35,322 nucleotides of DNA from Ruminococcus callidus ATCC 27760 (GCF_000468015.1 NZ_KI260295.1:1-35322); one strand, 5' to 3'; positions 24,985 through 33,491 are shown, counted from the first letter of the stretch. The notes: generated by a model from the letters alone, not told the origin. Numbers and translations are program-made.

Positions 24985-25036
24985 TATGACAATACCGTGC
25001 AAAGCCGTCAGACAGGCTTTTTGCGGTATCGCCTTA
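24985..25036. repeat. Stop-codon-linked hairpin repeat between trmFO and plsX
   Basis: Arms 24992-25006 and 25015-25029 pair over 15 positions with two wobbles and one mismatch, around loop GTCAGACA. Read on the minus strand it starts at the trmFO stop, TAAGGCGATACCGCAAAAAG. With no U-run it is unlikely to be a simple terminator. Confidence 0.65.
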
Positions 25037-26344
25037 TTGTTCCGTGGTCTGCAGGTACTGTTCCAGTGCCGCCATGCCTCGATCCGCGTATGCCTGATAC
25101 TTTTCCTGTTTGCCACGGATTCGCTCCGGCAGATCCGGCAGAATGCCCATATTGGCACCCATCGGCTGGAAATTCTCCGTGGGAGCACTGCTGATGTATG
25201 CCGCCAGTGCTCCCATCATAGTTTCCCGCGGGAGGATCAACGGCGGCTTGCCCTGCAGCTGTCTTGCCAGGTTTTTTCCGGCAAGAATGCCGCTTGCCGC
25301 TGATTCCATGTAGCCCTCCACACCGGTCATCTGTCCGGCGAAGTACAGCCCGTCCTGCCCGCGGAAGTGATAGTCCGCATCTAGCAGGCGGGGACTGTCC
25401 AGAAATGAATTCCGGTGCATCACGCCATAGCGGTGAAATTCCGCATGCTCCAGTCCGGGGATCATGGAGAACACCCGCTTCTGTTCCGGAAATTTCAGAT
25501 TGGTCTGAAATCCCACCAGATTATACATGGTGCCCTCCTGATTTTCCCGCCGCAGCTGCACCACTGCCCACGGGCGGTGACCGGTGCGGGGGTCTGTCAG
25601 CCCCACCGGCTTCAGCGGTCCGAACCGCATGGTGTCCATGCCGCGGGAAGCCAGCACCTCAATGGGCATACAGCCCTCATACACCCGAAAGGCATCCTTG
25701 TCGCAGTCGTGCAGCGGTGCACGTTCTGCCCCGATCAGTGCCTGATAAAATTCCTCATACTCTGCCTTGTTCATGGGACAGTTGATATAGTCTGCATCGC
25801 CTCTGCCATAGCGAGCCGCAAAGAACACTTTCTCCTTGTCCAGACTCTCAAAGCTGACGATCGGTGCAGCGGCATCAAAGAAACTCAGCCGTGTGCCGCA
25901 GCGTTTTTCAATATCCGCCGCCAGTGCCCCCTCGGTGAGAGGTCCTGTGGCAACCACTGTGGGCGTATCCGGAATTTCCGTGACCACAGCCGTTTCCAGC
26001 GTGATGTTGGGGTGATTCCGAATCGCTTCGGTGGCAAGGTCGGAGAACTGTTTCCGGTCTACCGCCAGTGCCCCGCCGGCAGCAACTGCCGACTTTCTGG
26101 CACACCGCATCAGCAGCGAGCCAAGACGAGTCATTTCCGCCTTGAGCAGTCCTGCCGCAGAATTCAGGCGGTCGGCTTTCAGCGAGTTGGAGCAGACCAG
26201 TTCCGCAAGCCCCTCATAGTGATGAGCCGGTGTATACTGCACCGGTTTCATCTCCAGAAGCCGCACGGAAAAGCCGGCTTCTGCCAGCTGCCACGCCGCT
26301 TCACAGCCTGCCAGTCCGCCGCCGATCACAGTCACTTCTGCCAT
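25034..26344 (-). CDS. trmFO: tRNA (uracil-54-C5)-methyltransferase, folate/FAD-dependent
   Basis: A 436-residue flavoenzyme that uses methylenetetrahydrofolate to form ribothymidine at position 54 of tRNA. The FAD-binding GGGLAGCEAAW (8-18) is intact. The cysteines expected in catalysis lie at C51 (ELVCSNSLKAD) and C225 (YEGCMPIEVL). YTPAHHYEG, RPWAVVQLR and GYMESAASGILAGKNLAR are further family blocks. The ATG follows the topA stop with no gap (TAAATG), so translation is coupled. The topA-trmFO order is standard for Firmicutes. Confidence 0.98.
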   Translation of the reverse strand: MAEVTVIGGGLAGCEAAWQLAEAGFSVRLLEMKPVQYTPAHHYEGLAELVCSNSLKADRLNSAAGLLKAEMTRLGSLLMRCARKSAVAAGGALAVDRKQFSDLATEAIRNHPNITLETAVVTEIPDTPTVVATGPLTEGALAADIEKRCGTRLSFFDAAAPIVSFESLDKEKVFFAARYGRGDADYINCPMNKAEYEEFYQALIGAERAPLHDCDKDAFRVYEGCMPIEVLASRGMDTMRFGPLKPVGLTDPRTGHRPWAVVQLRRENQEGTMYNLVGFQTNLKFPEQKRVFSMIPGLEHAEFHRYGVMHRNSFLDSPRLLDADYHFRGQDGLYFAGQMTGVEGYMESAASGILAGKNLARQLQGKPPLILPRETMMGALAAYISSAPTENFQPMGANMGILPDLPERIRGKQEKYQAYADRGMAALEQYLQTTEQ

Positions 26345-28438
26345 TTAAGCACCTCCTCCCACAGGACGGGAATAGCCGCATCCCGGCTTTTCGCAAACCA
26401 GTGTGCCGGACTTGCCGCCCTTCTGGAACAGCGTACAGCCGCACTGGGGACACTTTTCCTCGGTAGGCACATTCCATGTCATGAAGTTGCAGTCCGGATA
26501 GGCGTTGCAGCCGTAAAAGCTTCTGCCACGCTTGGACTTTTTCAGAATGATCTTATTGCCGCACAGCGGGCAGGAGCCGGCAGTTTCCTGTACGATCTTC
26601 TTGGTGTTCTTGCACTCCGGAAAACCAGGGCATGCCAGAAATCTGCCGTAGCGTCCGATCTTGATGACCATGTTTCTGCCGCACTGATCGCAGACAATGT
26701 CTGTTTCCTCGTCCGGCACCTTGACACGTTTGCCCTCCATTTTCTCCTCGGCAGTTTCCAGCGTCTTGGAGAAGTCGCCGTAGAAATCTTCCAGTGTGTC
26801 CACCCAGCTTTTCTTGCCGCGTTCCACATCGTCCAGACTGTTTTCCATATCGGCGGTGAACTTCACGTCCAGAATGTTGGGGAAATGTTCTTTCATCAGT
26901 TCCGTTGTCACTTCGCCCAGAACGGTCGGCTTCAGCTGTTTGCCCTCTCGCTCCACATACAGATGTGTGGTAATGGTGGTAATGGTAGGAGCATATGTAC
27001 TCGGTCTGCCGATGCCGTTTTCTTCCAGTGCCTTGATGAGCGTTGCTTCGGTATAGCGGGGCGGAGCCTGTGTGAAATGCTGGTTGCCCTCCAGCGATTT
27101 TACCTTGATCTCCATGCCGTTTTCCAGTTCCGGCAGGTTCTTGTTCTCGCTCTTGTCGCCCTTGGCATCGTCATACAGCACCGTGAAGCCGTCGAACTTC
27201 ACCGTGGAGCCGGTTGCCTTGAACATACAGTTGTCGGCTTCAATATCCACGGAAACCGTATCCAGCAGAGCATCTGCCATCTGGCTGGCGATAAAGCGTT
27301 CCCAGATCAGACGGTACAGCTTATACTGATCCGCAGTCAGGCTGGATTTTACCCGTTCCGGTGTCATGTCCGGCATAGACGGACGAATGGCTTCGTGAGC
27401 GTCCTGTGCGTTTTTCTTGGACTTATAATTTCGGCGTTCCGGCGGCAGGTACTCTGCACCGTATTTTCCGGTCACATAGTCCGCGGCTGCCTGCTGTGCC
27501 TCTGCGGAAATCCGCAGACTATCAGTACGCATGTAGGTGATCAGACCCACTGCCCCCAGTCCGTCGATGTCCACGCCTTCGTACAGTTCCTGTGCCACTT
27601 TCATGGTACGCTTGGACTGAAAGCCCAGCCGGTAGGAAGCGTCCTGCTGGAGGGTAGACGTGATAAACGGCGGTGCGGGGTGCCGCTTGGTGACACGCTT
27701 TTTCACGTTCTGCACAGAATAGCTGGCATTTTGCAGCCGTTCCAGCAAAGCATCTGCGGTGGCTTTGTCCGGAATCTCCGTTTTGTCCACCCGCTTACCG
27801 TCCACCTTTACCAGCTTGGCGGCAAACACCTTGCGGGACGGCGGGGCGGTAAATTTCGCATCGATCGACCAGTATTCCTGCGGAACAAATGCCCGAATCT
27901 CATTTTCCCGATCGACTACCAGACGCACGGCAACCGACTGCACACGACCGGCGGACAGTCCGCGGCGGACTTTTTTCCACAGGAACGGGCTGAGCTTATA
28001 ACCCACCAGACGGTCCAGAATCCGGCGTGCCTGCTGGGCATTGACCAGATCCAGATCGATCTTGTGGGGATTGCTCATACCTGCCTGAATGCCGCTGCGG
28101 GTGATCTCGTTGAATTCCACCCGATCGTCGGCGTTCATATCCAAATGCAGAAGCTGTGCGATATGCCATGAAATGGCTTCTCCCTCTCTATCCGGGTCCG
28201 TCGCCAGATAGACATGGTCGCACTTCTTCGCATGTTCTTTCAACTTTTTAATGACATCTTCCTTGCCCTTCATGTCCGTGTACTGAGGCTGGAAACCATT
28301 TTCCACATCGACACCCAGCTTGGACTTGGGCAGATCACGGATATGCCCCATTGAGGCAATGACATCATAGCCTTTTCCCAAATATTTCTGAATGGTTTTC
28401 GCCTTTGCCGGCGATTCCACGATCACTAAATTCGACAT
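26345..28438 (-). CDS. topA: DNA topoisomerase I
   Basis: A 697-residue type IA topoisomerase that relaxes negative supercoils. The TOPRIM domain carries VESPAK (E8) and DPDREGE (D81, D83). The active-site tyrosine is Y302 in GLITYMRTDSLRIS. Three C-terminal four-cysteine zinc ribbons follow the core (CDQC to PEC, CPLC to PDC, CPQC to PGC). Length fits Firmicutes TopA. The start ATG follows GAGAGGA. It is followed directly by trmFO and preceded by dprA. Confidence 0.99.
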   Translation of the reverse strand: MSNLVIVESPAKAKTIQKYLGKGYDVIASMGHIRDLPKSKLGVDVENGFQPQYTDMKGKEDVIKKLKEHAKKCDHVYLATDPDREGEAISWHIAQLLHLDMNADDRVEFNEITRSGIQAGMSNPHKIDLDLVNAQQARRILDRLVGYKLSPFLWKKVRRGLSAGRVQSVAVRLVVDRENEIRAFVPQEYWSIDAKFTAPPSRKVFAAKLVKVDGKRVDKTEIPDKATADALLERLQNASYSVQNVKKRVTKRHPAPPFITSTLQQDASYRLGFQSKRTMKVAQELYEGVDIDGLGAVGLITYMRTDSLRISAEAQQAAADYVTGKYGAEYLPPERRNYKSKKNAQDAHEAIRPSMPDMTPERVKSSLTADQYKLYRLIWERFIASQMADALLDTVSVDIEADNCMFKATGSTVKFDGFTVLYDDAKGDKSENKNLPELENGMEIKVKSLEGNQHFTQAPPRYTEATLIKALEENGIGRPSTYAPTITTITTHLYVEREGKQLKPTVLGEVTTELMKEHFPNILDVKFTADMENSLDDVERGKKSWVDTLEDFYGDFSKTLETAEEKMEGKRVKVPDEETDIVCDQCGRNMVIKIGRYGRFLACPGFPECKNTKKIVQETAGSCPLCGNKIILKKSKRGRSFYGCNAYPDCNFMTWNVPTEEKCPQCGCTLFQKGGKSGTLVCEKPGCGYSRPVGGGA

Positions 28439-28521
28439 ATTCCTCTCGTTCTCTCTGCTGGCTGTTTCTCACAGCTGTTTTTTCTCAAGATTTGTCCGTA
28501 GCGAACAGACACAGGACAGCC

Positions 28522-29766
28522 TCAACGCATGCACCGGAATTGTTTTCCCGGCAGGCGTTCCAATTTCCCGTACAGTTCCAGTTCGGTCAGCGTGGTGGTC
28601 AGTTCCTCCATAGAAACTTCCAGTTCCGCTGCGATCTGATCCATGTGCATCACGTCCTGCTTTTGCAGCAGGGACAGGATCTCTCCTGCCAGCCCTTCCA
28701 GTTCTTCCTCCGGCATGGGATCCAGTACCGGATCGGGTTCGGCTTCTGCCGGCGGTTCCGGAACGGAAACCTGTGGTTTCTTCGCCGGTGTCTTTGGCTT
28801 CGCTTCCGCCTCTCCCAGCGTCATCACAGAACTTTCCGATTTGTCCCGATCCTCTCCGTACAGTGCCGCCGCCCCGATCATATGGGCGTGGCTGGTGTAA
28901 TACTCATAGACAATGTCCCGACTGTCAAACACGGGAATTGCACCGTCCCGAAGATATTTTATCACACCCATATACCGTTTGTCAAATATGTCCGCCGGTG
29001 GAATACAGAAAACATCTCTGCCCTGCTCCATGGCGTTCTCCGCCGTAATCAGTGCACCGCTTCGAACCGGTGCCTGTATCACGAAAGTGCCCATGCTCAA
29101 ACCGGACAGCACGCGGTTCCGCAGCGGAAAATTTGCCGGTGCCGGAGAAGTTCCCGGCAGAAACTCCGACAAGATCAAGCCGTGCTTGGCGATTTCATAT
29201 TTCAAGTTTACATGGGATTTCGGATACGCCACGTCCAGCCCGCAGCCCATCAGGGCAATGCTGGGCTTGTCCGCCTCCAGAGCACACAAATTGGCGGTGA
29301 TGTCAATACCGGCGGCATAGCCCGTCACCGGCACAAAGCCCATCTGCACCAGATCATGACAAATGGTTTTCTCCACCCGTAAACTGTACTCCGCCGGATT
29401 GCGAGTTCCCACAATAGTCAGCAGCAGGTGATTTTGCAGCAGGGAGCTGTCCCCCTGATAAAACAACAATACCGGTGGATTCACAATGGACAAAAGCTGT
29501 TCGGGATATGCCGCATCTCCATACCAGAGAATGGACAGACGCAGCTTTTCACAGCGTTCCAGCATTTCGTCCACTTTATCCTCACCGGTCTGACGAATTC
29601 GCCGCAGAGTGTGCTCCGGCAGATGCAGATCGGCATCTGTTTCCGGTTTCCGCAAGATCTCCACGGCTTTCTGCGGAGAATGATAGCGGTGCAGTGCCTT
29701 CCAGATTCGGGGATTTCCTGCACCGAATATCATGACCAGCCACAGCAGACAGCGTATTTCTTCCAT
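28522..29766 (-). CDS. dprA: DNA-processing protein DprA
   Basis: A 414-residue protein that loads RecA on incoming single-stranded DNA during transformation. The Rossmann-fold domain shows IVGTRNPAEYS, ALMGCGLDVAYPKSH, LSEFLPGTSPAPANFPLRNRVLSGLS and GRDVFCIPPA. After a variable linker with proline-rich and acidic residues, a C-terminal winged-helix domain (about 350-414) is seen. The ATG at 29766 follows GGAGGG and lies one base before the end of the upstream methyltransferase. No other competence gene is in the window, so uptake ability cannot be judged. Confidence 0.96.
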   Translation of the reverse strand: MEEIRCLLWLVMIFGAGNPRIWKALHRYHSPQKAVEILRKPETDADLHLPEHTLRRIRQTGEDKVDEMLERCEKLRLSILWYGDAAYPEQLLSIVNPPVLLFYQGDSSLLQNHLLLTIVGTRNPAEYSLRVEKTICHDLVQMGFVPVTGYAAGIDITANLCALEADKPSIALMGCGLDVAYPKSHVNLKYEIAKHGLILSEFLPGTSPAPANFPLRNRVLSGLSMGTFVIQAPVRSGALITAENAMEQGRDVFCIPPADIFDKRYMGVIKYLRDGAIPVFDSRDIVYEYYTSHAHMIGAAALYGEDRDKSESSVMTLGEAEAKPKTPAKKPQVSVPEPPAEAEPDPVLDPMPEEELEGLAGEILSLLQKQDVMHMDQIAAELEVSMEELTTTLTELELYGKLERLPGKQFRCMR

Positions 29767-29767
29767 C

Positions 29768-30589
29768 TCACTGCCCTCCGTTCTGGTCCTGTGCCGTTCT
29801 CTGCACTTCCCACAGAATGATGCCGGCTGCCATAGCAGCATTAAGGGATTCGATCGTCCCGTGCATGGGAATCGTCACACGGCGATCACAGGCAGCCGCT
29901 ACCGTTTCCGGCAATCCGTTGCCCTCGTTGCCGATCACGATCGCCGTGCCGCCGGAAAAACGGCATTGCCCCACCAGTTCCGCCGCACCGGAAACCACAG
30001 CCGCACAGGTTTCCACACCTGCACACCGACAAGCTTCCAGCACAGGGGCAATATCCGGCACGCAACAGAGCGGCACACGGAACAACGAGCCCATCGTTGC
30101 CCGCACCACTTTCGGACTGTAGATGTCACAGCTGGCACTGTAGATCACGCCGTCCAGCCCCAGTGCGTCCGCCGTCCGCAGGATCATGCCGGCATTGCCG
30201 GGATCCTGTAGCTGATGCAGCACGGCGTAGCTGCCGCCTGCGTGGATCAATGCGGAAAGTGCCGGTGGCTGGGGCATCTGACAAATGGCATAAACACCCT
30301 GTGAATGTTCCGTCTGAGAGAGTTCCGCTGCCAGGCTATCCGAGAGCTGTGCACAACGCACACCGTCCCACGCTGTCGGCAAGCCCTCTGCCTGCCAGCG
30401 TGCCAATCCGTCCTCCGTCCAGAACAGCTGGGTCAGAGCCGCACCATTTTTCACCGCGTCCGACACCAGCCGGAAGCCCTCCAGCACAAACAGCCCCGCC
30501 TTGGTGCGTTCTTTTCGGGAACGTGCCAGTTTTCGATATTGTTTTATGGCGGCATTGTCGTGTGCCGAGATTTTCAACAGTGTTTCCAT
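29768..30589 (-). CDS. SpoU/TrmH-family RNA 2'-O-methyltransferase
   Basis: A 273-residue enzyme with an N-terminal substrate-binding part (about 1-100, KLARSRKERTKAGLFVLEG) and a C-terminal SPOUT fold. SPOUT motifs are HQLQDPGNAGMILRTADALG, VIGNEGNGLP and IPMHGTIESLNAAMAAGIILWE. The N-terminal form is like TrmH-type rRNA methyltransferases (RlmB or YsgA), but the exact target RNA cannot be told. The ATG at 30589 follows GAGGGGG. A long hairpin in its leader (30613-30658) may influence expression. It overlaps the dprA ribosome-binding region. Confidence 0.93.
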   Translation of the reverse strand: METLLKISAHDNAAIKQYRKLARSRKERTKAGLFVLEGFRLVSDAVKNGAALTQLFWTEDGLARWQAEGLPTAWDGVRCAQLSDSLAAELSQTEHSQGVYAICQMPQPPALSALIHAGGSYAVLHQLQDPGNAGMILRTADALGLDGVIYSASCDIYSPKVVRATMGSLFRVPLCCVPDIAPVLEACRCAGVETCAAVVSGAAELVGQCRFSGGTAIVIGNEGNGLPETVAAACDRRVTIPMHGTIESLNAAMAAGIILWEVQRTAQDQNGGQ

Positions 30590-30612
30590 GTGCTCTTTCC
30601 CCCTCTTTTGCA

Positions 30613-30658
30613 AGAGCCTGTTTCGTATCCGTTTCTGTGCAGATGCGAAACAGGCTCT
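30613..30658. repeat. Long hairpin in the leader of the SpoU-type gene
   Basis: A 13-bp perfect stem (30613-30625 with 30646-30658) extends by about five further pairs including one G-U into a loop. No U-run follows. It lies about 25 bases before the methyltransferase start and may be a regulatory or processing structure. Confidence 0.5.
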
Positions 30659-30682
30659 ATGGCAACGCAGTGTTTCCCTTAT

Positions 30683-30724
30683 AATACAACAAAACACGCC
30701 CCGTATCATTTCCAGAGCGTGTTT
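30683..30724 (-). terminator. Probable terminator of the infC-rpmI-rplT operon
   Basis: An 8-bp stem (30692-30699 with 30717-30724), extendable by a G-U and a G-C pair, is followed on the minus strand by UUUUGUUGUAUU. It begins 14 bases past the rplT stop. The U-tract is interrupted, so termination may be partial. Confidence 0.6.
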
Positions 30725-30737
30725 CGCATTCAAATCC

Positions 30738-31091
30738 TTACAGAGCAGCCTTAGCCTGTTCTACGATTGCAGTGAAGCCTGCTGCGTCATGAATTGCGAT
30801 TTCAGACAGCATCTTGCGGTTCAGGGTGATGCCAGCCTTCTTGCAGCCGTTCATGAACTGGGAGTAGTTGATGCCGTTCATCTTGCATGCAGCGGAAATA
30901 CGAGTGATCCACAGCTGACGGAACTCTCTCTTCTTCTGCTTTCTGCCGACGTAAGCATAGTTACCGGACTTCATGACAGCCTGTTTTGCCATCTTGAAGT
31001 GCTTGCTCTTGCTGCCCCAGTAGCCCTTTGCCAGCTTCAGTGTCTTATTTCTTCTCTTGCGAGTCATCATTGCACCTTTAATACGTGCCAT
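30738..31091 (-). CDS. rplT: 50S ribosomal protein L20
   Basis: A 117-residue basic protein that binds 23S rRNA early in 50S assembly. [36 protein letters not shown] and later [31 protein letters not shown] are clear L20 segments. In Firmicutes, L20 also represses this operon by binding the leader upstream of infC, and a candidate leader is present here. It lies 57 bases past rpmI. Confidence 0.98.
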   Translation of the reverse strand: MARIKGAMMTRKRRNKTLKLAKGYWGSKSKHFKMAKQAVMKSGNYAYVGRKQKKREFRQLWITRISAACKMNGINYSQFMNGCKKAGITLNRKMLSEIAIHDAAGFTAIVEQAKAAL

Positions 31092-31148
31092 AGTTATTTA
31101 CCTCCGTTATTTCTCAGATTCCAATCAAAGCCCGAATATTCCTGCGGC

Positions 31149-31352
31149 TTAGAGATATGGCATCAGCTTTTTCAGTGCCGGTGCGTTTGTGCAGTCAGCG
31201 ATACCAACGGTACGAGCGATTCTCTTTCTCTTGGTATCCTTCTGTGTCAGTCTGTGTCTTTTGTTGGTCTTCTGATACTTTACCTTTCCGGAAGCAGTCA
31301 TCTTAAAACGCTTCTTTGCACCGGAATGAGTCTTGGTCTTGATCTTTGCCAT
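31149..31352 (-). CDS. rpmI: 50S ribosomal protein L35
   Basis: A 67-residue protein reading [17 protein letters not shown] at the start, typical L35. The ATG at 31352 follows AGGAGG 16 bases past infC. Middle gene of infC-rpmI-rplT. Confidence 0.98.
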   Translation of the reverse strand: MAKIKTKTHSGAKKRFKMTASGKVKYQKTNKRHRLTQKDTKRKRIARTVGIADCTNAPALKKLMPYL

Positions 31353-31368
31353 TGTGAATTCCTCCTGT

Positions 31369-31887
31369 TTACTTCGATGCCTTCGGTGAAATGAACATGA
31401 CCATGCTGCGGCCTTCCATTTTCGCGGGCTTGTCAACAACGCCGACTTCCTTGCACGCTTCCTGGAAACGCTTCAGAAGTTCTTCGCCGATCTGCGGGTG
31501 TGCAATTGCACGCTTCCGGAAACGGACGGAAACCTTCAACTTGTCGCCACCCTGCAGGAATTTCTTTGCCTGATTGACTTTGGTTTCAAAGTCGTGGGTG
31601 TCGATGGCAGAAAACATACGGATCTCCTTAATCGAAACGACCTTCTGGTTTTTCCGTGCCTCTTTTTCCCGCTTCTGCTGTTCAAAGCAGTACTTGCCGT
31701 AATCCATGATCCGGCATACCGGCGGTTTTGCACCCGGTGCGATCTTCACCAGATCCAGATCCTTTTCATAGGCGATTTTCTGTGCATCTCTCGCAGACAT
31801 TGTTCCGAGTTTTTCACCGTTCTGGTCGATGACCAGAATTTCTCTGTCCCGAATTTCCTCGTTGATCTGCAGTTCCTGTTTGCTGAT
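31369..31887 (-). CDS. infC: Translation initiation factor IF-3 with AUC start
   Basis: A 172-residue factor that keeps ribosomal subunits apart and proofreads start codons. The N-terminal domain ([24 protein letters not shown]) lies upstream of the first in-frame ATG (31800), which would delete about 29 residues. The only sensible start is ATC at 31885-31887, nine bases after GGAGG. A rare start is typical of infC and is thought to make the gene sense its own product. The C-terminal domain shows [21 protein letters not shown] and [12 protein letters not shown]-like blocks. Confidence 0.93.
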   Translation of the reverse strand: MSKQELQINEEIRDREILVIDQNGEKLGTMSARDAQKIAYEKDLDLVKIAPGAKPPVCRIMDYGKYCFEQQKREKEARKNQKVVSIKEIRMFSAIDTHDFETKVNQAKKFLQGGDKLKVSVRFRKRAIAHPQIGEELLKRFQEACKEVGVVDKPAKMEGRSMVMFISPKASK

Positions 31888-32068
31888 AAGCCAGCACCTC
31901 CAAACATGTTATTTTCAAACAAAAAAAAGCGTCCACTGTTGGGTGAACACTCCTTCTCCATTCGTCAAAAAGCGTCCCTTTTCCGCAGAAAAAGGTCGTT
32001 ATACACGAGTATTGACCGTTTCGACTCTACGCCAAACGGTGAGAACGGGAATGCTCTTCTTTGTTTAC
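31888..32068 (-). ncRNA. infC-operon leader, candidate L20-type attenuator
   Basis: About 180 transcribed bases lie between the promoter and the infC start with no gene. They hold several GC and A/U-rich stems and end in an intrinsic terminator before the infC Shine-Dalgarno. In Bacillus, L20 controls the same three genes through such a leader; the family match here is by position and layout, not by demonstrated sequence identity. Confidence 0.55.
31921..31951 (-). terminator. Leader terminator/attenuator of infC
   Basis: A 9-bp stem with two G-U pairs (31928-31936 with 31943-31951), a 6-base loop and an eight-U tract, all before the infC Shine-Dalgarno. Its place inside the leader indicates premature termination control. 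Confidence 0.82.
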
Positions 32069-32075
32069 TTTTGTT

Positions 32076-32104
32076 ATTTTATCATACTCCCGTCCTGTTG
32101 TCAA
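32076..32104 (-). promoter_or_regulatory. Sigma-A-type promoter of infC-rpmI-rplT
   Basis: TTGACA (32099-32104) and TAAAAT (32076-32081) are 17 bases apart on the minus strand. The initiation site would be near 32068, just past the spoIIR stop. Confidence 0.87.
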
Positions 32105-32138
32105 GCATCTCTCCGAAAATTTACAGAACATCTATATT

Positions 32139-32741
32139 TCAGAACCACTGTTTCAGCCATTCCACGCATTTCAGCTTGACTGCATAGCGTTCATGGTGCT
32201 GTAGCATGTCCTGTTCCGACTTACCGAATGCCTCCTGTGCAGTTTCTTCGTCCGCCGTGACTTCGCAGGCATTGGGCACGCAGAGGGACGGATACATTAC
32301 GCACCACCAGTTCTGTCCTGCGGCTTCGCCGATGGTGATCCGCAGAGCCTCATAGTCTCCTGCCGGCATGGTCCATTCCCCATAAGTGCGGTCGTCAAAG
32401 GGCATTTCCACCAGCTGTGCCTTGACTGCATAGGAATATCCCTCATCCCACACCAGCTGCTGTGCTGTCTGCTCCAGCGTTTCCAGATGCTCTGCTACGA
32501 GCTGTTCCGCATCGGCAGCATTTTCCGGCTGGGACCGGAACAGGGCTTCTGTCTGTGCAAGCACCTTGTCCCGCACCTTGAGTTTCAACGCCTGATCGTC
32601 GATGCTGTCCGAGTTCGCCAGAATGTGCAGCCGCAGCACATTCTGTTCCAGCGAGCCGTAACTCTGTGCCGTTCCCGCCAGTGCCGAACAGCAGACCGTT
32701 CCTACCATACCCAAAAGCAATGCCCATTCCCATTTCTGCAT
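32139..32741 (-). CDS. spoIIR: Stage II sporulation protein R
   Basis: A 200-residue secreted signalling protein made in the forespore that activates processing of pro-sigma-E in the mother cell. It has an N-terminal membrane/signal segment (about 5-24) and the family signature LRLHILANSDSIDDQALKLKVRDKVL. The C-terminal part keeps LVEMPFDDRTYGEWTMPAGDYEALRI and WWCVMYPSLC. The ATG at 32741 follows GAGGTG. In sporulating Firmicutes sigma-F drives it; I could not place a convincing sigma-F promoter here. Its presence says the organism, or its ancestors, sporulated. Confidence 0.95.
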   Translation of the reverse strand: MQKWEWALLLGMVGTVCCSALAGTAQSYGSLEQNVLRLHILANSDSIDDQALKLKVRDKVLAQTEALFRSQPENAADAEQLVAEHLETLEQTAQQLVWDEGYSYAVKAQLVEMPFDDRTYGEWTMPAGDYEALRITIGEAAGQNWWCVMYPSLCVPNACEVTADEETAQEAFGKSEQDMLQHHERYAVKLKCVEWLKQWF

Positions 32742-32788
32742 CTCACTCACCTCGATGAGAGTATGCACCGGAATCTGTTCCGTTATAC

Positions 32789-32817
32789 TTGCAGAGGAAA
32801 TTTTTTCATGGTATAAT
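32789..32817 (+). promoter_or_regulatory. Promoter of the zeta-like gene
   Basis: TTGCAG (32789-32794) and TATAAT (32812-32817) are 17 bases apart on the plus strand. The transcript would carry the hairpin repeat at 32821-32865 in its leader. Confidence 0.75.
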
Positions 32818-32820
32818 AAA

Positions 32821-32865
32821 AACAGCACCGCACAAAGACTGCCTGTCGGCTTTATGCAGTGTTGT
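32821..32865. repeat. Hairpin copy of the dispersed repeat in the zeta-like leader
   Basis: The segment CAGCACCGCACAAAGACTG and its complementary arm CGGCTTTATGCAGTGTTG form an approximately 18-position stem with three mismatches. Its core matches the repeats near 5315, 17960 and 25015, but here no stop codon is attached. Confidence 0.6.
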
Positions 32866-32900
32866 CCAAAAGAAATACCAGTAGCATCGGAGGAATACAC

Positions 32901-33461
32901 ATGAAAGTTTATACCATTATCGGTGGTGTCAACGGCGTAGGAAAAAGCAGTTTTTCCGGTGTCCTGCGGCAGCAGCGACTGGACTTGGGAAAAATCATTG
33001 ATCCAGATCATATCGCGGCAAAAGAGCACTGCAACAAACTGGAAGCCGGCAGGATCGCCATTCAGGAAATGGAAACCGCAATTCAAAACGGCTGGAACTT
33101 CACGCAGGAAACCACGCTTTCCGGCAGACGCACACTACAGACCATTCTTGCAGCTCGACAAAAGGACTATCAGATTCGGCTGTATTATATTGGCATCAGT
33201 TCCGCCGAAGAAAGCCTATACCGCATTGCCAACCGTGTCCGCAAAGGAGGACACAACATTGCCGAAGCAGATGTACGCCGCCGATACGAGAAGCGATTCG
33301 CAGACCTCTCCAAAATTCTGCCCTATTGTGACGAAGCCCATTTTTTCGACAACGAAAACGGGTTCACAGAAGCGGCAATTTATCAGAACGGCTCCCTGAT
33401 TCCCGTCTGCGAAGTACTGCCCCAATGGCTGCAAACCTTTCGCAGCCTGTTTCTGAAATAG
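32901..33461 (+). CDS. Orphan zeta-toxin-like P-loop kinase (COG4185 type)
   Basis: A 186-residue protein, the only confident plus-strand gene. The Walker A motif is GVNGVGKSS (9-17), followed by ETTLSGRRT and the arginine-rich RVRKGGHNIAEADVRRRYEKR, features of the predicted kinase/ATPase family COG4185 related to zeta toxin. The start at 32901 follows GGAGG. No epsilon-like antitoxin gene is seen on either side, so it may not act as a classic toxin; the substrate is unknown. It is flanked by two structured repeat elements and lies against the surrounding gene direction, which suggests an acquired gene. It is convergent with hemW. Confidence 0.8.
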   Translation: MKVYTIIGGVNGVGKSSFSGVLRQQRLDLGKIIDPDHIAAKEHCNKLEAGRIAIQEMETAIQNGWNFTQETTLSGRRTLQTILAARQKDYQIRLYYIGISSAEESLYRIANRVRKGGHNIAEADVRRRYEKRFADLSKILPYCDEAHFFDNENGFTEAAIYQNGSLIPVCEVLPQWLQTFRSLFLK

Positions 33462-33491
33462 CCGAATCACAACAACCATACATGCAGCCTA

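Noticed and set aside
25415-28171. A 918-codon open frame on the plus strand
   Set aside because: It lies wholly opposite trmFO and topA, which have full catalytic motifs. Its translation is rich in His, Arg and Cys with no recognisable domain, and it has no convincing ribosome site; it reflects codon use of the real genes.
31746-31961. A 71-codon minus-strand frame in the infC leader
   Set aside because: It runs out of frame across the leader terminator and the IF3 start; the IF3 frame is clearly the coding one.
32742-32860. A possible sigma-F promoter for spoIIR
   Set aside because: GTATA is present at a plausible distance, but the -10 region misses several expected A and T positions, so no claim is made.
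32742-33086. An upstream extension of spoIIR
   Set aside because: The added residues run opposite the zeta-like gene and do not resemble SpoIIR; GAGGTG before 32741 fixes the start.
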